Shown here: piece by piece, positions 44,967 to 54,867 of the stretch
Layout: every line of letters starts with the position of its first letter
Position numbering within the stretch: position 1 is the first letter of the stretch
NCBI GenBank assembly: GCA_030448225.1
Contig: JAUJNJ010000001.1
Span: forward strand, 1-64,000
Reading direction: 5' to 3'
DNA: 64,000 nucleotides
DNA from: Phycisphaerae bacterium
GTDB lineage: Bacteria; Planctomycetota; Phycisphaerae; Tepidisphaerales; Tepidisphaeraceae
Notes under the pieces: model-generated
What the model saw: the letters and a program-made list of their open reading frames with translations, nothing else
Told to the model about the DNA's origin: nothing
The model's database searches: none
Made by a program: the position numbers and the translations under genes

Positions 44967-46351
44967 TCAGACGATCGCCGCCACCTCGGCCCGCACGGCC
45001 GACACGATGCGCCCGAGGTCGTCGCGCTCCATCGCCAGCGGCGGCATCAGGACGATCACGTCGCCGAGCGGGCGGAGGATCACGCCGTGGCGGCGGACGC
45101 GGGCGCAGACCTCGGCCCCGAGCCGTCGGCGCGAATCGAACGGCTCCTTCGTCGCGCGGTCTTTCACGAGCTCGATGCCGACCATCAGGCCGCGCTGCCG
45201 GATGTCGCCCACGTGCGGCAGGTCGCCGAGCTCGTTACAGAGCGCCCGGCCGAGCCATTCGGCCTTCTCGCGGACCTTCGCCAGCAGATCGTGTTTGTCG
45301 AACAGATCGAGCGACGCGAGGGCGGCGGCGCAGGCGAGCGGATTGCCGGTGTAGGTGTGGCCGTGGAAGAACGCGCCCCTCCCACGGGTCGCCGAGGAAC
45401 GCGTCGAAAATCTGCTGCGTGGCGAACGTGGCGGCCAGCGGCAGGTAGCCGCCGGTGAGGCCCTTGGCGACGCACATCAGGTCCGGCTCCACGCCCTCGT
45501 GCTCGCAGGCGAACATCCGCCCGGTGCGGCCGAAGCCCACCGCCACCTCGTCGGCGATCAGCAGCACGTCGAACTTCGTGCACAGCCGCGCACGCCACGG
45601 AGGAAGCCGGGCGGGTGCGTGATCATCCCCGCCGCCCCCTGCACGATCGGCTCGATGCACACCGCCGCGAGCCGCTCGTGGTGCTGCTCGAGGATGCGCT
45701 CGAGGCACGCGAGGCACTGCGTCTTCACGTCCGAGTCGGGCCGGCAGCCGACGCGGTCGCACGTCTCGTTGTTGCAGTCGCACGTCGGCCGGAACCGGTA
45801 CTCGAACGGCGTCGTCGCGCGAAATGGACCTTGAACAGCAGCGGAAGTACGGCCGGTGGAACGCCGTCGTGCGGCCGATCGACATCGCGCTGATCGTGTC
45901 GCCGTGGTACGCCTCGGTGAAGCCCACGAACTCGCACTTCTCCGGCCGGCCCACGTTGTACCAGTACTGCGCGGCGAGCTTGAAGCTGATCTCCGTGGCC
46001 GTCGCGCCGGCGTCGCTGTAGAAGATCTTCTTCAGCCCCGGCGGCACGAGGCGCATCAGCCGGTCGGCCAGCAGGATCGCCGGCTCGCTCGCCAGGCCGA
46101 GCATCGTGGTGTGGGCGACCTTGTCGAGTTGCGCGCGGATCGCGGCGTCGATCTCGGGCACGCGGTGGCCGTGCACGTTGGCCCAGAGGCTGGAGACGCC
46201 GTCGAGGTAGCGGCGGCCGTCGCCGTCGATGAGGTGCATCCTCGGCCGCCGTGATGACGAGCGGGTCGGCGTCGAGCCAGAGCTTCATCGGCGTGAACGG
46301 GTGCCAGACGTGTTGCTTGTCGAGCGCGCGCAGGTGGTCGGTGTGGGACAT
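44967..46351 (-). CDS. bioA: Adenosylmethionine-8-amino-7-oxononanoate aminotransferase (several frameshifts)
   Basis: About 460 aa. It starts [20 protein letters not shown] at 46351. [54 protein letters not shown], the PLP lysine in [15 protein letters not shown] and the C-terminal [15 protein letters not shown] are all BioA signatures. At least five frame changes (near 46240, 45835, 45610, 45380 and 45205) break it. Corrected sequence shows a Cys cluster ([16 protein letters not shown]) between the conserved FHRPYF and [10 protein letters not shown] blocks. PLP-dependent step of biotin synthesis; partner of bioD. Confidence 0.88.
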
Positions 46352-46465
46352 GTCGGTGCTGAGGTTCCTTCCGGTCGACGTCGTCGTCTTCCTCCGCGGA
46401 AACGATGGGCGCCGCGCGTATCGCTTCGATGCTCGCACGTTCGTCCGCGCGGCTCTTCGAGCCTG

Positions 46466-46530
46466 CGGCTAAACGGGGATCCGCGAATCCATGTCGATCA
46501 GCGTTTAGCCGCCGCTCGCAGAGCGGCGCT
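46466..46530. repeat. Dispersed hairpin repeat, copy 2, with flanking dyad
   Basis: 46508-46530 is identical to 21142-21164. An exact 11-bp inverted pair, gcggctaaacg (46466-46476) and cgtttagccgc (46503-46513), overlaps it. Lies in the gap between bioA and the export gene. Confidence 0.78.
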
Positions 46531-46564
46531 CTGTTTGCACGGGCGCGCGAGCGCGCGCGCGTCG

Positions 46565-47243
46565 CTACTTCCGGTTCGTCGAAGATTGCAGCGATTCCGG
46601 GATCGGCTCGGGCCCGGGCGGCAGCTTCACGCGAAGCACCGAGACGATCACGGCCGACATCATCTTCGCGTCGACGTACGCCTTGGCCACCGCGGCCTCG
46701 GCCTGCGCCTCGGTCATGCCGGCGACCTTCGTCTGCCCGAGGAGCGGCAGGCTGATGTGGCCGTCGGGCGAGACGTGCAGGTGGCGCACGCGCTCGACGC
46801 CGGGCCCGAACAGGTCGTTCACCGACAGGCGGATGACGTCGCCGGCGACGATCGGCCCGAGCGCGACGGACGCCGCCGCGGCCCGCTCCATCCGGTCGAT
46901 CGTGACCATCGGGTCGGCGCTCAGCTTCAACTCCTTCACGGCGCCGCTCACCGCCTTCTCCGCCTCCGCCAGCGACAGGCCGGCCACCTTGATCAGGTTC
47001 GGCACGAGCGGCAGCGGGATGTTGCCGTCGGCCCCGACGCGCACGGGCTTCATGTAGTCGCCGCCCGGCGCGGTGAAGTTCGGGAAGGACAAGACGAGCA
47101 GGTCGCCCGGGGCGACGACGGCGGATGCCGCCCCGCCCGCGCCCCGCCCGCCGGCGCGTCCGCCGTGGCGTCCGCGCGCGAAGGGCGTAGCCACCGGTCC
47201 AGGCCAGCACGACCAGAAGCATCAGCGTGAATCGTCGCGTCAT
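46565..47243 (-). CDS. Polysaccharide biosynthesis/export protein (Wza-like, frameshifted)
   Basis: About 226 aa. A signal or TM segment (MTRRFTLMLLVVLAWTGGYA) is followed by a Gly/Arg linker. The poly-export domain reads VVAPGDLLVLSFPNFTAPGG, VGADGNIPLPLV, VAGLSLAEAEKAV, and is repeated as LHVSPDGHISLPLLGQTKVAGMTEAQAEAAV. The two repeats suggest outer-membrane export of a capsule or exopolysaccharide. No lipobox Cys seen after the signal. One frame change near 47185. Possibly related to the sugar cluster at 56.5-61 kb, by function only. Confidence 0.78.
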
Positions 47244-47311
47244 GGGGTCCCTCGCCTTGTGTGGAGCCGGGATCATTCTAACGCGTCACGACCCTCGCCG
47301 CGCGGCGGGCG

Positions 47312-47986
47312 TCACGCGCCGACGTCGGCGACGCGGCGGACGAGGTCGCGCTGGCGGGCCGACCGGCGCACCCCGGGGCGGGCCTTGGCGAGCAGCGCGA
47401 CCGCCTCGTCCACGTCGGCGGCCGCCCCTTTGCGAATCAGGATGGCGGCGGCGAACGCGGCCGACCGGCCCATCCCCTGGGCGCAGTGGATGTAGATCGA
47501 TCCCGGCGCGGCGACCACGCGGTCGATCGCTTCGCGGAACGTCGGCTCGTCGGACGCGGTGGCGTCGAGCGTCGGCAGGCAGAGATACGTGCGGCCGGCC
47601 CGCACCGCCGCGGGTTCCCAGAACTCGGCGGTGAGGTCGACGACGATCGTGACGCCGCCGGGCATCTCCTTCACCCCGACCCGCCGGCCGAGCCAGACGC
47701 CCGGCGCCACCTCGCACGCCGCCGGCCGTTTGCGCGACGTGATCCGCCCCGCGTGCCAGACGCCCCACGTGAACAGGAAGAACGGCAGCAGCGCCACGAC
47801 CGCCACGACCGAGAGGCGGCCGTCTGCCCGCTTCCCCATCACGCGCGGACCGACGACGAGATATCCCGCCCCGACGGCGGCGAAACTCACGGCCGGCCAC
47901 AAGAGCAGCAGCCCCCACCCGCCGAGCATGAGGCCCTGCACCGCCATCGCCGCGCCGAGGAGGATGAAGACCACGCCATACGCCAT
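47312..47986 (-). CDS. Membrane-anchored dual-specificity phosphatase-like protein
   Basis: 224 aa, intact. The N-terminal 80 residues carry three TM helices. The C-terminal half is a cysteine phosphatase domain with WLGRR, IVVDLTAEF, LPTLD and the active site HCAQGMGRSAA (HCx5R). This is similar to membrane-linked DSP proteins such as PTPMT-like phosphatidylglycerophosphate or inositol phosphatases. The substrate could be phosphoprotein or lipid phosphate; the TM anchor and the envelope gene neighbourhood favour a lipid, but this is inference. Confidence 0.78.
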   Translation of the reverse strand: MAYGVVFILLGAAMAVQGLMLGGWGLLLLWPAVSFAAVGAGYLVVGPRVMGKRADGRLSVVAVVALLPFFLFTWGVWHAGRITSRKRPAACEVAPGVWLGRRVGVKEMPGGVTIVVDLTAEFWEPAAVRAGRTYLCLPTLDATASDEPTFREAIDRVVAAPGSIYIHCAQGMGRSAAFAAAILIRKGAAADVDEAVALLAKARPGVRRSARQRDLVRRVADVGA

Positions 47987-48105
47987 GATGCCGCCCGAGG
48001 TCGTAGCAGGTTCACGTTGATCGCGCGCTCCGGTTTAGCCGGCGGGATTGCCCGCCGCGTCGCGGCGCGCGGCGTCCGGGCGCGAGCGTCACCCGGGAAC
48101 CGATA

Positions 48106-48906
48106 TCATTCGAAGCTGACCTCGTCCCCCACCTTCAGCCCCAGCTCGGCGGCGGCGGAGCCGTCGCGGACGGCGATCTCCCGCAGGCCGCTGCTGCCGA
48201 CGAGCGCCAGCGGCTTGCCGGGGGCGACGTCCCAGTAGGTCCGCCGCACGCGCCCGATCGTCAGGCCCTTCACGCGCACGCCGCGGGCCTTGAACTTCTG
48301 GAGCACGTCGTGGCTGACGTTCGTGGTGGCGTTGCCGAAGCCGTCGACGTGGATCACGCGGGCCGGGTCACTCCGGCGGCGGCAGGGCGCGACGTCGAGC
48401 AGGACCGGGTCGTCGATCGGGCGGGCGAGGTCGGCGACCGGCTCGCCGCACGCCAGCGCGGCGACGGCCGGGCCCATCACGTCGCGGCCGTGGAAGGTGC
48501 GGCTCGACTTCTTCGGCCGCCACGTGAGCTCGAACGCCTCGACCGGCGGGTGGCGGCGGGCGGTCCAGGTGATCAGGCCGTTGTCGGGGCAGACGATCGT
48601 CTGCCCGTTGGCGCGGGCGATGAGCAGCCGGCGGTCGGTGCCGACGCCGGGGTCGACGACGGCGAGGTGGAACGTGCCGGGCGGGAACCCGTCGACCGCC
48701 CGCTCGAGCGCGATCGACCCGCACAGGACGTCGTGCCGCGGGATGCCGTGCGTCACGTCGAGCAGTCGGACCTCCGGGCACCGCTTGAGCAGGACGGCCT
48801 TCATCGACGCGACGTAAAAGTCGTCGGTGCCGAAGTCGCTCGTCAGCGTGACGATCGGCCGGATCTGCAACACGGGGCGCGGCGTGACATCGGCGGCGGC
48901 ACACAT
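48106..48906 (-). CDS. SAM hydroxide adenosyltransferase (DUF62)
   Basis: 266 aa, intact. IVTLTSDFGTDDFYVASMKAV, DVTHGIPRHDV, LAVVDPGVGTDRR, CPDNGLI and VDGFGNATTN are the conserved blocks of the DUF62/SAM hydrolase family, which cleaves SAM to adenosine and methionine with water; related enzymes are fluorinases and chlorinases. The Asp of TSDFGT and the GFGNATTN loop fit the hydrolase. Divergent from pcm across a large mirror element. Confidence 0.92.
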   Translation of the reverse strand: MCAAADVTPRPVLQIRPIVTLTSDFGTDDFYVASMKAVLLKRCPEVRLLDVTHGIPRHDVLCGSIALERAVDGFPPGTFHLAVVDPGVGTDRRLLIARANGQTIVCPDNGLITWTARRHPPVEAFELTWRPKKSSRTFHGRDVMGPAVAALACGEPVADLARPIDDPVLLDVAPCRRRSDPARVIHVDGFGNATTNVSHDVLQKFKARGVRVKGLTIGRVRRTYWDVAPGKPLALVGSSGLREIAVRDGSAAAELGLKVGDEVSFE

Positions 48907-49436
48907 GAGGCCAGCCTAATTGGGCCGGCCGTGACCGGTCAACCGACTGACGAACGGGTAGCCGGTGCGCTTCTGGCTGGAAAACTCAACCGCGGAGACG
49001 CCGAGACGCGGAACGGACGCGGAGGTAGGGGATTGAACGACGGAGCACACGGTGGGCACGTAGCGAGGATGGAGGACGGAAGATAAAGGATGGAGGAAGA
49101 CGCGCCGCGCGCGTCCCGTTCTTCCTCCGGCTTCCTTCCTCGATCCTCCATCGTCGCCATTCCCTCCTCCGAACCCTCCGTGTGCTCCGCGGGTCGATTG
49201 CTGACCTCCGCGTCTGCCTCAGCGTCTCCGCGTCTCCGCGGTTGCGTTGTTCCCGACGGCAGCAGCAGGCACCCGCGACCGCGGCAAAAAGTCGACCTCG
49301 CGACGCGGACGCGCGTTGACTTTCCGGGCGCGCGTTCGCCCGCGCGGGCCGGCGGTTGCGTTTCGGAAAAAAGATCGCAAGCTACTGCGTGCGGGTGCTA
49401 CACGGGCGACCGGGAACCGACCTACAATAGGACACG
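48907..49436. repeat. Three-layer nested mirror element (cgcggagacgc type)
   Basis: The outer arms 48987-49026 and 49204-49244 are built from cgcggagacgc-like words. The middle arms cggagcacacgg (49040-49051) and ccgtgtgctccg (49178-49189) are exact. The inner arms 49063-49100 and 49120-49155 are built from ggatggagga-like words. The three layers are nested symmetrically about a centre near 49110. The rest of the 530-bp gap has no gene and should contain the divergent promoters. Confidence 0.82.
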
Positions 49437-50096
49437 ATGCAGCAACTGACCGACGAGCAATCCTCCCCGCTGGAGCGGATGATCCGCCAGCAGGTGATCG
49501 AGCGCGGGATCCGCGACGAGCGGGTGCTGGCGGCCCTGCGGGCCACGCCGCGCGAGAAGTTCTTCCCGCAGGAACACCTCGCCGAGGCGTTTGCCGACCG
49601 CGCCGCGCCGATCGGCCACGGGCAGACGATCAGCCAGCCGTACATCGTCGCGCTGATGACCCAGCGGCTCGACGTCCGCCCGGGCGACCGGGTGCTCGAA
49701 GTCGGCACCGGCAGCGGCTACCAGGCCGCCGTGCTGGGGCGGCTGGCGGGCGAGGTGTACACGCTGGAGCGCGTGAAGCCGCTGCTCGACGAGGCGTTTG
49801 AGCGGCTGATGGCGCTGGGGCTGAAGAACGTCCACCTCCGCTACGCCGACGGCACGCTCGGCTGGCCCGAGCAGGCGCCGTTCGACCGCATCCTGATCAC
49901 CGCCGGCACGCCGGAACTCCCCCGCCAGCTCCTGCTGAACCAACTCCGCGACGGCGGCGTGGCCGTGCTGCCGGTCGGCCCGCACGACGAGCAGATGCTC
50001 GTCGAGGTCCGTCGCGCGGGCGACGAGCTGCGGTCGAGCGACGTGTGCCCCTGCCGCTTCGTGAAGCTGATCGGCGCGGAGGGGTGGAAGGAGTAG
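49437..50096 (+). CDS. pcm: Protein-L-isoaspartate O-methyltransferase
   Basis: 219 aa, intact. MIRQQVIERGIRDERVLAAL, REKFFPQEHLAEAFADRAAPIGHGQTISQP, and the SAM-binding VLEVGTGSGYQAAVLG are canonical. The AGTPELP loop and GPHDEQML complete the family pattern. It repairs isoaspartyl residues in aged proteins. Followed by recG. Confidence 0.95.
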   Translation: MQQLTDEQSSPLERMIRQQVIERGIRDERVLAALRATPREKFFPQEHLAEAFADRAAPIGHGQTISQPYIVALMTQRLDVRPGDRVLEVGTGSGYQAAVLGRLAGEVYTLERVKPLLDEAFERLMALGLKNVHLRYADGTLGWPEQAPFDRILITAGTPELPRQLLLNQLRDGGVAVLPVGPHDEQMLVEVRRAGDELRSSDVCPCRFVKLIGAEGWKE

Positions 50097-50250
50097 CGTA
50101 CGTTCCGCGGCGCACGATGCGTCGGCTGCGTCTTCGCGATCTGATCGATCGTCGGATCGGATCGCGAAGATCGGAGCGACCTTCGCGCGGTCTCCGAGCG
50201 TTTTGAATCCCGGTCGTTGTTGGGCCTCGTCCTCTGATCACCGACGACCA

Positions 50251-52374
50251 ATGACGACCCGATCCGCAGGCACGAGCGTCGCGACGAACCTTCCCGCCGG
50301 CGCCGACGCCGGGCCCGCCCTCGCCCGCCCGGTCGAGTCGCTCGACAACGTGGGGCCGGCGCGGGCGAAGGCGTTCCACGCGATCGGCGTGAGGACGCTG
50401 GGCGACCTGCTGGAGTACTTCCCGCGCGACTACCAGTTCGAGTCATCCGAGCTGACGATCGACCGCCTCCAGAGCGACCAGATCGGCACCGCCCGCGGCG
50501 AGGTGGTGGCCGTGGATTACGTCCCCACCCGCCCGCGCCCCCGCTTCGAGGCCACGCTCTCCGACGGCACCGCCAAGCTGGCGCTCGTCTGGTTCCACGC
50601 CGCCTACCTCCGCACGAAGATCCACCCCGGGATGCACGTCCGCGTCACCGGGAAGGTGAAGTTCTTCCGCAATCTTCCGCAAATGGCGAACGCGAAGTGG
50701 GAGACCGTCGAGGAGACGACCGAGCGCATCGCCGACGAGAAGTTCCGCGCGATCTACCCCGCAACCGGCAAGCTGCCGACCGAGGTGATCGGCCGGATCG
50801 TCGAGCAGCACCTCGACGCCGCGCTGGCCGAGGTCGAGGAGTGGTTTCCGGACGAACTGCTACGGGGCCGCGGCCTGCTCCCCCGCCGCGAGGCGTACCG
50901 GCGCATCCACCTGCCGGCGCACGTCACCGAGGCGATGCGCGCCCGGCGGCGGATCATTGACGACGAGCTGATGCTGATGCAGATCGGCCTCGGCATCAGC
51001 AAGCAGCTCCGCCAGGGCCGGCTCACCGCGCCGCTCATGCGGCTCGACCGGCTGCTCGACGAGCGCATCCGCCGCCGGTTCCCATTTATTCTCACCAATG
51101 CCCAGCAAAACGCCGTCTACGAGATCGCCCGCGACCTCCAGAGCGGCCGGCCGATGAACCGCCTGTTGCAGGGGGACGTCGGCAGCGGCAAGACGGTCGT
51201 CGCGCTCTACGCGATGCTCGTCGGCGTCGCCAACAAGCTCCAGTCGGCGCTGCTCGCGCCGACCGAGGTGCTGGCCGAGCAACACTACCTGACGCTCTCG
51301 CGCCTCCTCGCCGGGTCGAACGTCACGGTCGAGCTGTTCACCGGCCGCACGAAGCGGGCGGCGGCGGCGGGCCTGAAGCGGCTGGCCGACGGCGCGGTGC
51401 ACATCGCCGTCGGCACGCAGGCGCTGATCCAGAAGGACGTGGAGTTCGCCAACCTCGGCCTCGTCTGCGTCGACGAGCAGCACAAGCTCGGCGTCCGCCA
51501 GCGCGCGGTGCTGAAGGAGAAGGGCCTCTCCCCCCACTACCTCGTGATGACCGCCACGCCGATCCCGCGCACGCTCGCGCTGTCGTACTTCGCCGACTTC
51601 GACGTCAGCGTGATCGACGAGCTCCCGCCCGGCCGCCAGCCGATCCGCACCCGGTGGATCCGCCCCGGCCAGGCCGCGAGTGCGTACGCGTTCATCCGTG
51701 ACGAGGTGAAGTCCGGCCGCCAGGCGTACGTCGTCGTCCCGCAGATCGACGACACGGGCCTCGACGACGCCAAGTCGGTCCTGAAGGAGCACGAGCGCCT
51801 CAGCAAGGGCCCGATGGCCGACCTGCGGCTGGCCGTGCTGCACGGGCAGATGTCGACCGAGGAGAAGCACGCGACGATGTCCCGCTTCCGCGACCGCGAG
51901 GTCGACGTGCTCGTCGCGACGACGGTGATCGAGGTCGGCATCGACGTGCCCAACTCCACCGTCATGCTCATCGACAACGCCGAGCGGTTCGGCCTCAGCC
52001 AGCTCCACCAGCTCCGCGGCCGCGTCGGGCGCGGCAGCGAGACGAGCTATTGCCTGCTGATCTCCGAGGCGCAGGGCGAGACCGCCCAGGCCCGCATGCG
52101 CGCGATGACCAGCACGAACGACGGCTTCGAGATCGCCGAGATGGACCTCCAGCTCCGCGGCCCCGGCGAGTTCTTCGGCACCCGCCAGCACGGCCTGCCG
52201 GAGTTCAAGCTCGCCGACGTGACCAACGAGATGGAACTGCTCCAACAGGCGAAGGAGGACGCGATCACGATTCTCGCAGACGACCCCCGCCTTACCCGAC
52301 CCGAGCACCGCGCCCTGCGCGCCGCACTCGTAAAGCAACTCGGCGACACGCTGTCGCTCGCGCAGATCGGCTGA
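50251..52374 (+). CDS. recG: ATP-dependent DNA helicase RecG
   Basis: 707 aa, intact. The wedge domain opens LDNVGPARAKAFHAIGVRTL, GDLLEYFPRDYQFE. Helicase motifs: I GDVGSGKTVVA, II DEQH within VDEQHKLGVRQR, III VMTATPIPRTLAL, VI HQLRGRVGRGSE. VLVATTVIEVGIDVPNS precedes it. Reverses stalled forks and processes junctions. The ATG at 50251 was chosen because conservation begins soon after. Confidence 0.96.
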   Translation: MTTRSAGTSVATNLPAGADAGPALARPVESLDNVGPARAKAFHAIGVRTLGDLLEYFPRDYQFESSELTIDRLQSDQIGTARGEVVAVDYVPTRPRPRFEATLSDGTAKLALVWFHAAYLRTKIHPGMHVRVTGKVKFFRNLPQMANAKWETVEETTERIADEKFRAIYPATGKLPTEVIGRIVEQHLDAALAEVEEWFPDELLRGRGLLPRREAYRRIHLPAHVTEAMRARRRIIDDELMLMQIGLGISKQLRQGRLTAPLMRLDRLLDERIRRRFPFILTNAQQNAVYEIARDLQSGRPMNRLLQGDVGSGKTVVALYAMLVGVANKLQSALLAPTEVLAEQHYLTLSRLLAGSNVTVELFTGRTKRAAAAGLKRLADGAVHIAVGTQALIQKDVEFANLGLVCVDEQHKLGVRQRAVLKEKGLSPHYLVMTATPIPRTLALSYFADFDVSVIDELPPGRQPIRTRWIRPGQAASAYAFIRDEVKSGRQAYVVVPQIDDTGLDDAKSVLKEHERLSKGPMADLRLAVLHGQMSTEEKHATMSRFRDREVDVLVATTVIEVGIDVPNSTVMLIDNAERFGLSQLHQLRGRVGRGSETSYCLLISEAQGETAQARMRAMTSTNDGFEIAEMDLQLRGPGEFFGTRQHGLPEFKLADVTNEMELLQQAKEDAITILADDPRLTRPEHRALRAALVKQLGDTLSLAQIG

Positions 52375-52508
52375 CGCGGGTCGCAGCGTCGACGCCCGGA
52401 CCACGTGCGAGGGCAGGCCGTTCGTGCGGCTTCGGTAGACTTGTGGATTCACCGCGACGGGACGCAGACGTCACCCCGACATCGGATCAAGAACGGCACG
52501 ATCGAGCC

Positions 52509-53087
52509 ATGGCCCCTACCGACCAGCCGAGCCTCTTTCACGACGAGCCGGCGCTCCCGGACGGGTTCAGGTATCAGCCCGACTTCCTGAGCGCCGACGA
52601 GGAACACGATCTCGTCCACGAATTCGAATCACTCCCGTTCGAGGCCTTTGACTTCCACGGGTTCACCGGGAACCGGCGCGTCGTGTCGTTCGGGTGGCGC
52701 TACGACTTCAACCAGCGCGAGCTGCGCAAGGCCGATGACATGCCGACGTTCCTGTCGCCGCTGCGGGAGCGGGCGGCGGCATTTGCGGGGATGGGGCCGG
52801 CGGCGTTTCAGCACGTGCTGGTGACGGAGTACGCGGCCGGTGCGGGAATCGGCTGGCACCGGGACAAGGCGGTCTTCGACGAGGTCGTGGGGATCTCCTT
52901 CCTCGCGCCGTGCGACTTTCGCTTCCGACGGAAGAAAGGGAGCGGCTGGGAACGCGCCACCGTGGTCGCCGAGCCGCGCTCCGCTTACCTGCTCAGCGGC
53001 CCGGCGCGGACGAAGTGGGAACACAGCATCCCATCGGTCGATCGTTTGCGGTATTCGGTGACCTTCCGGAACTTCCGCGAAGGCTGA
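52509..53087 (+). CDS. AlkB-like alpha-ketoglutarate-dependent dioxygenase
   Basis: 192 aa, intact. GFRYQPDFLSADEEHDLV, VVSFGWRYDF, ITWHRD-like GIGWHRDK (Fe ligands His/Asp), SFLAPCDFRFRR, SAYLLSGPARTKWEHSI (distal His) and RYSVTFR (2-oxoglutarate-binding Arg) define an Fe(II) dioxygenase of the AlkB family. It probably demethylates alkylated DNA or RNA. The ATG at 52509 is the first in conserved frame. It follows recG by 134 bp, both DNA-maintenance genes. Confidence 0.92.
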   Translation: MAPTDQPSLFHDEPALPDGFRYQPDFLSADEEHDLVHEFESLPFEAFDFHGFTGNRRVVSFGWRYDFNQRELRKADDMPTFLSPLRERAAAFAGMGPAAFQHVLVTEYAAGAGIGWHRDKAVFDEVVGISFLAPCDFRFRRKKGSGWERATVVAEPRSAYLLSGPARTKWEHSIPSVDRLRYSVTFRNFREG

Positions 53088-53269
53088 CGCCCGCCGGTCA
53101 CGAGGGCAGGCGGCGCCGCCTGGGGCCTTCGATCACGAGAAGCCCCAGCGCCCCGCCCCCCGGCTCCGGCAGACCTCTTGATCGGCCTTGCGCCCTAAGC
53201 CCGCGCCCACTTTAGCTGGGCGAGTGGTCGACCACGGGCGTTGCAAGGAGGAATAAACCGCACCCGCTT

Positions 53270-53629
53270 CTATTCGCGAAGAATCAGCAGGTCAGGCAGG
53301 ACCTTCACGAACTGACTGCGCGCCATCACTTGATCGATGCCCGCCTCACGCGCCCGGCCGACGGTCTCGACGTCGACGTGCGAAACGAACCCAATGACCA
53401 CCCCGCCCGTCGCGGCGCGCCAGGCGGCGGCGGCGGCGATCGCGCCGTCCTGGTTCAGGTCGACCACGAGCCGGCCGCCGCCGGCGGACGCGAGGTCGGC
53501 CGGGTCGCGGAGCATGCGGATCGGGACGTTCAAGTCCTTGGCCGCCGTGCGGATGCGCGTCGCGAACATCAGGTCGCGCACGAGGGCGATCGTGGCGGGC
53601 GTGGCGGGTTCCTCGGGGGCGTCGACCAT
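53270..53629 (-). CDS. Small receiver-like protein
   Basis: 119 aa, intact. An alpha-beta pattern with ATIALVRDLMFATRIRTAAK, RLVVDLNQDGAIAAAA (Asp at the usual acceptor position), VVIGFVSHVDVETVGRAREAG and a final QVMARSQFVKVLPDLL resembles a single-domain receiver. The conserved Lys is not clear. It is divergent from motA, so it might be a motility-linked signalling protein. Low certainty about phosphorylation. Confidence 0.6.
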   Translation of the reverse strand: MVDAPEEPATPATIALVRDLMFATRIRTAAKDLNVPIRMLRDPADLASAGGGRLVVDLNQDGAIAAAAAWRAATGGVVIGFVSHVDVETVGRAREAGIDQVMARSQFVKVLPDLLILRE

Positions 53630-53846
53630 GCCGCTATTGGATGGCCCGGCCGGGCCGGCGGCAACCGCCGCAGGACCGATAATCTTTCACCCCGTCACCC
53701 CGGCAGAGCCGAATAGGAACCGAAGGGGCGTCCCGCCGGGACGCCGCCGACGTTTGGCCCCGCCCGACGCGGGTCCACCGGATCCGACCCACGACCACGA
53801 CGCGATCGAACGTGTCGGTTCGACCTTTGACCCCGGACCCTTGCCC

Positions 53847-54626
53847 ATGGACCTGTCCACGCTCATCGGCTACCTGCTCGCCTGGGGCGCGTTGGCGTAC
53901 GGCGCGTACCATGCGTCGAACGGCGCGCTCGCCGCGTACATCAAGCCGGGCGAGATCCTGCTCGTCGGCGGCTGCGCGCTGGGCGCGACGCTGGCGTCGA
54001 TGCCGATGCACTCGGTGATCGGCGCGTTCAAGAGCACGAAGAAGATGCTCTTCTCGAGCGGCCCGCACGTCGAGCACCTGATCAAGGACATGGTCACCTA
54101 CGCCGAGACCGCCCGCCGCGACGGCGTGCTGGCGCTGGAGGGCGTGGCGCGCGAGGCGCCCGACCCGTTCCTCCGCCGCGGGCTGCAGCTCACGATCGAC
54201 GGCACCGACCCGGAGATCATCGAACGGATCATGCGCATCGAGATCGACTCGATGCTCGAGCGCCACAAGCACGGCAGGCACTTCTGGGCCAGCCTCGCCA
54301 AGTTCGGCCCGGGGTGCGGCCTCGTCGCCTGCCTGACGGCCCAGGTCGCGATGTTCCGCAACCTCGGCGGCGACGCGGCCGTGATCGGCGCGGCGCTGGC
54401 CGTCGCGCTGGTCGGCACGCTCTACGGCGCGCTGCTCCAGAACCTCATCGCCGGCCCGATCGCCGAGAAGCTCGGCCTGAAGTCCAAGGAGGAGGCGTTC
54501 GCGAAGGAGATCATCCTCCAGGGCGTGCTCAGCATCCAGGCCGGCAACAACCCCCGCGTCGTCGAGATGCAGCTCCTCAGCTTCCTCAGCTACGGCCAAC
54601 AAGCCGCCATGCCTAAGGCCGCTTAG
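53847..54626 (+). CDS. motA: Flagellar motor stator protein MotA
   Basis: 259 aa, intact. Four TM segments: two at the N-terminus (about 4-22 and 30-50) and two near 150-205. The cytosolic loop has LEGVAREAPDPFLRRGLQLT, IDGTDPEIIERIM and HFWASLAKFGPGCGLVACL. The C-terminus has LQGVLSIQAGNNPRVVEMQL, the ExbB/TolQ/MotA signature. It forms the ion channel with MotB. The gap to motB holds a mirror element. Confidence 0.95.
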   Translation: MDLSTLIGYLLAWGALAYGAYHASNGALAAYIKPGEILLVGGCALGATLASMPMHSVIGAFKSTKKMLFSSGPHVEHLIKDMVTYAETARRDGVLALEGVAREAPDPFLRRGLQLTIDGTDPEIIERIMRIEIDSMLERHKHGRHFWASLAKFGPGCGLVACLTAQVAMFRNLGGDAAVIGAALAVALVGTLYGALLQNLIAGPIAEKLGLKSKEEAFAKEIILQGVLSIQAGNNPRVVEMQLLSFLSYGQQAAMPKAA

Positions 54627-54644
54627 GAATCGTGACGGGACGAG

Positions 54645-54840
54645 AAGAACAGAGAACCGCAAGACGCAAAGACGCCAAGTTAAGAAGAGAAGAAGGACGG
54701 CAGGAAAGCGGCGCGTACGGCACGCGTGTGTTGTGACGGGATGCAGCGCCGCGCTTGCGATAATTGCTGCTGCCTTAATCAGGGATTGCTTACTTCCTCT
54801 TCCTACCTTGGCGTCTTGGCGTCTCGGCGTTCACCAACTC
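54645..54840. repeat. Mirror-image element between motA and motB (accgcaagacgc type)
   Basis: Left arm 54652-54695 (gagaaccgcaagacgcaaag...) and right arm 54793-54834 (...cttggcgtctcggcgttcac) are imperfect reverse complements about 42 bp long around a 97-bp centre. The element separates two genes that are normally adjacent. Confidence 0.8.
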
Positions 54841-54867
54841 CTCCGACGAACAACCACCGGGTGACCC

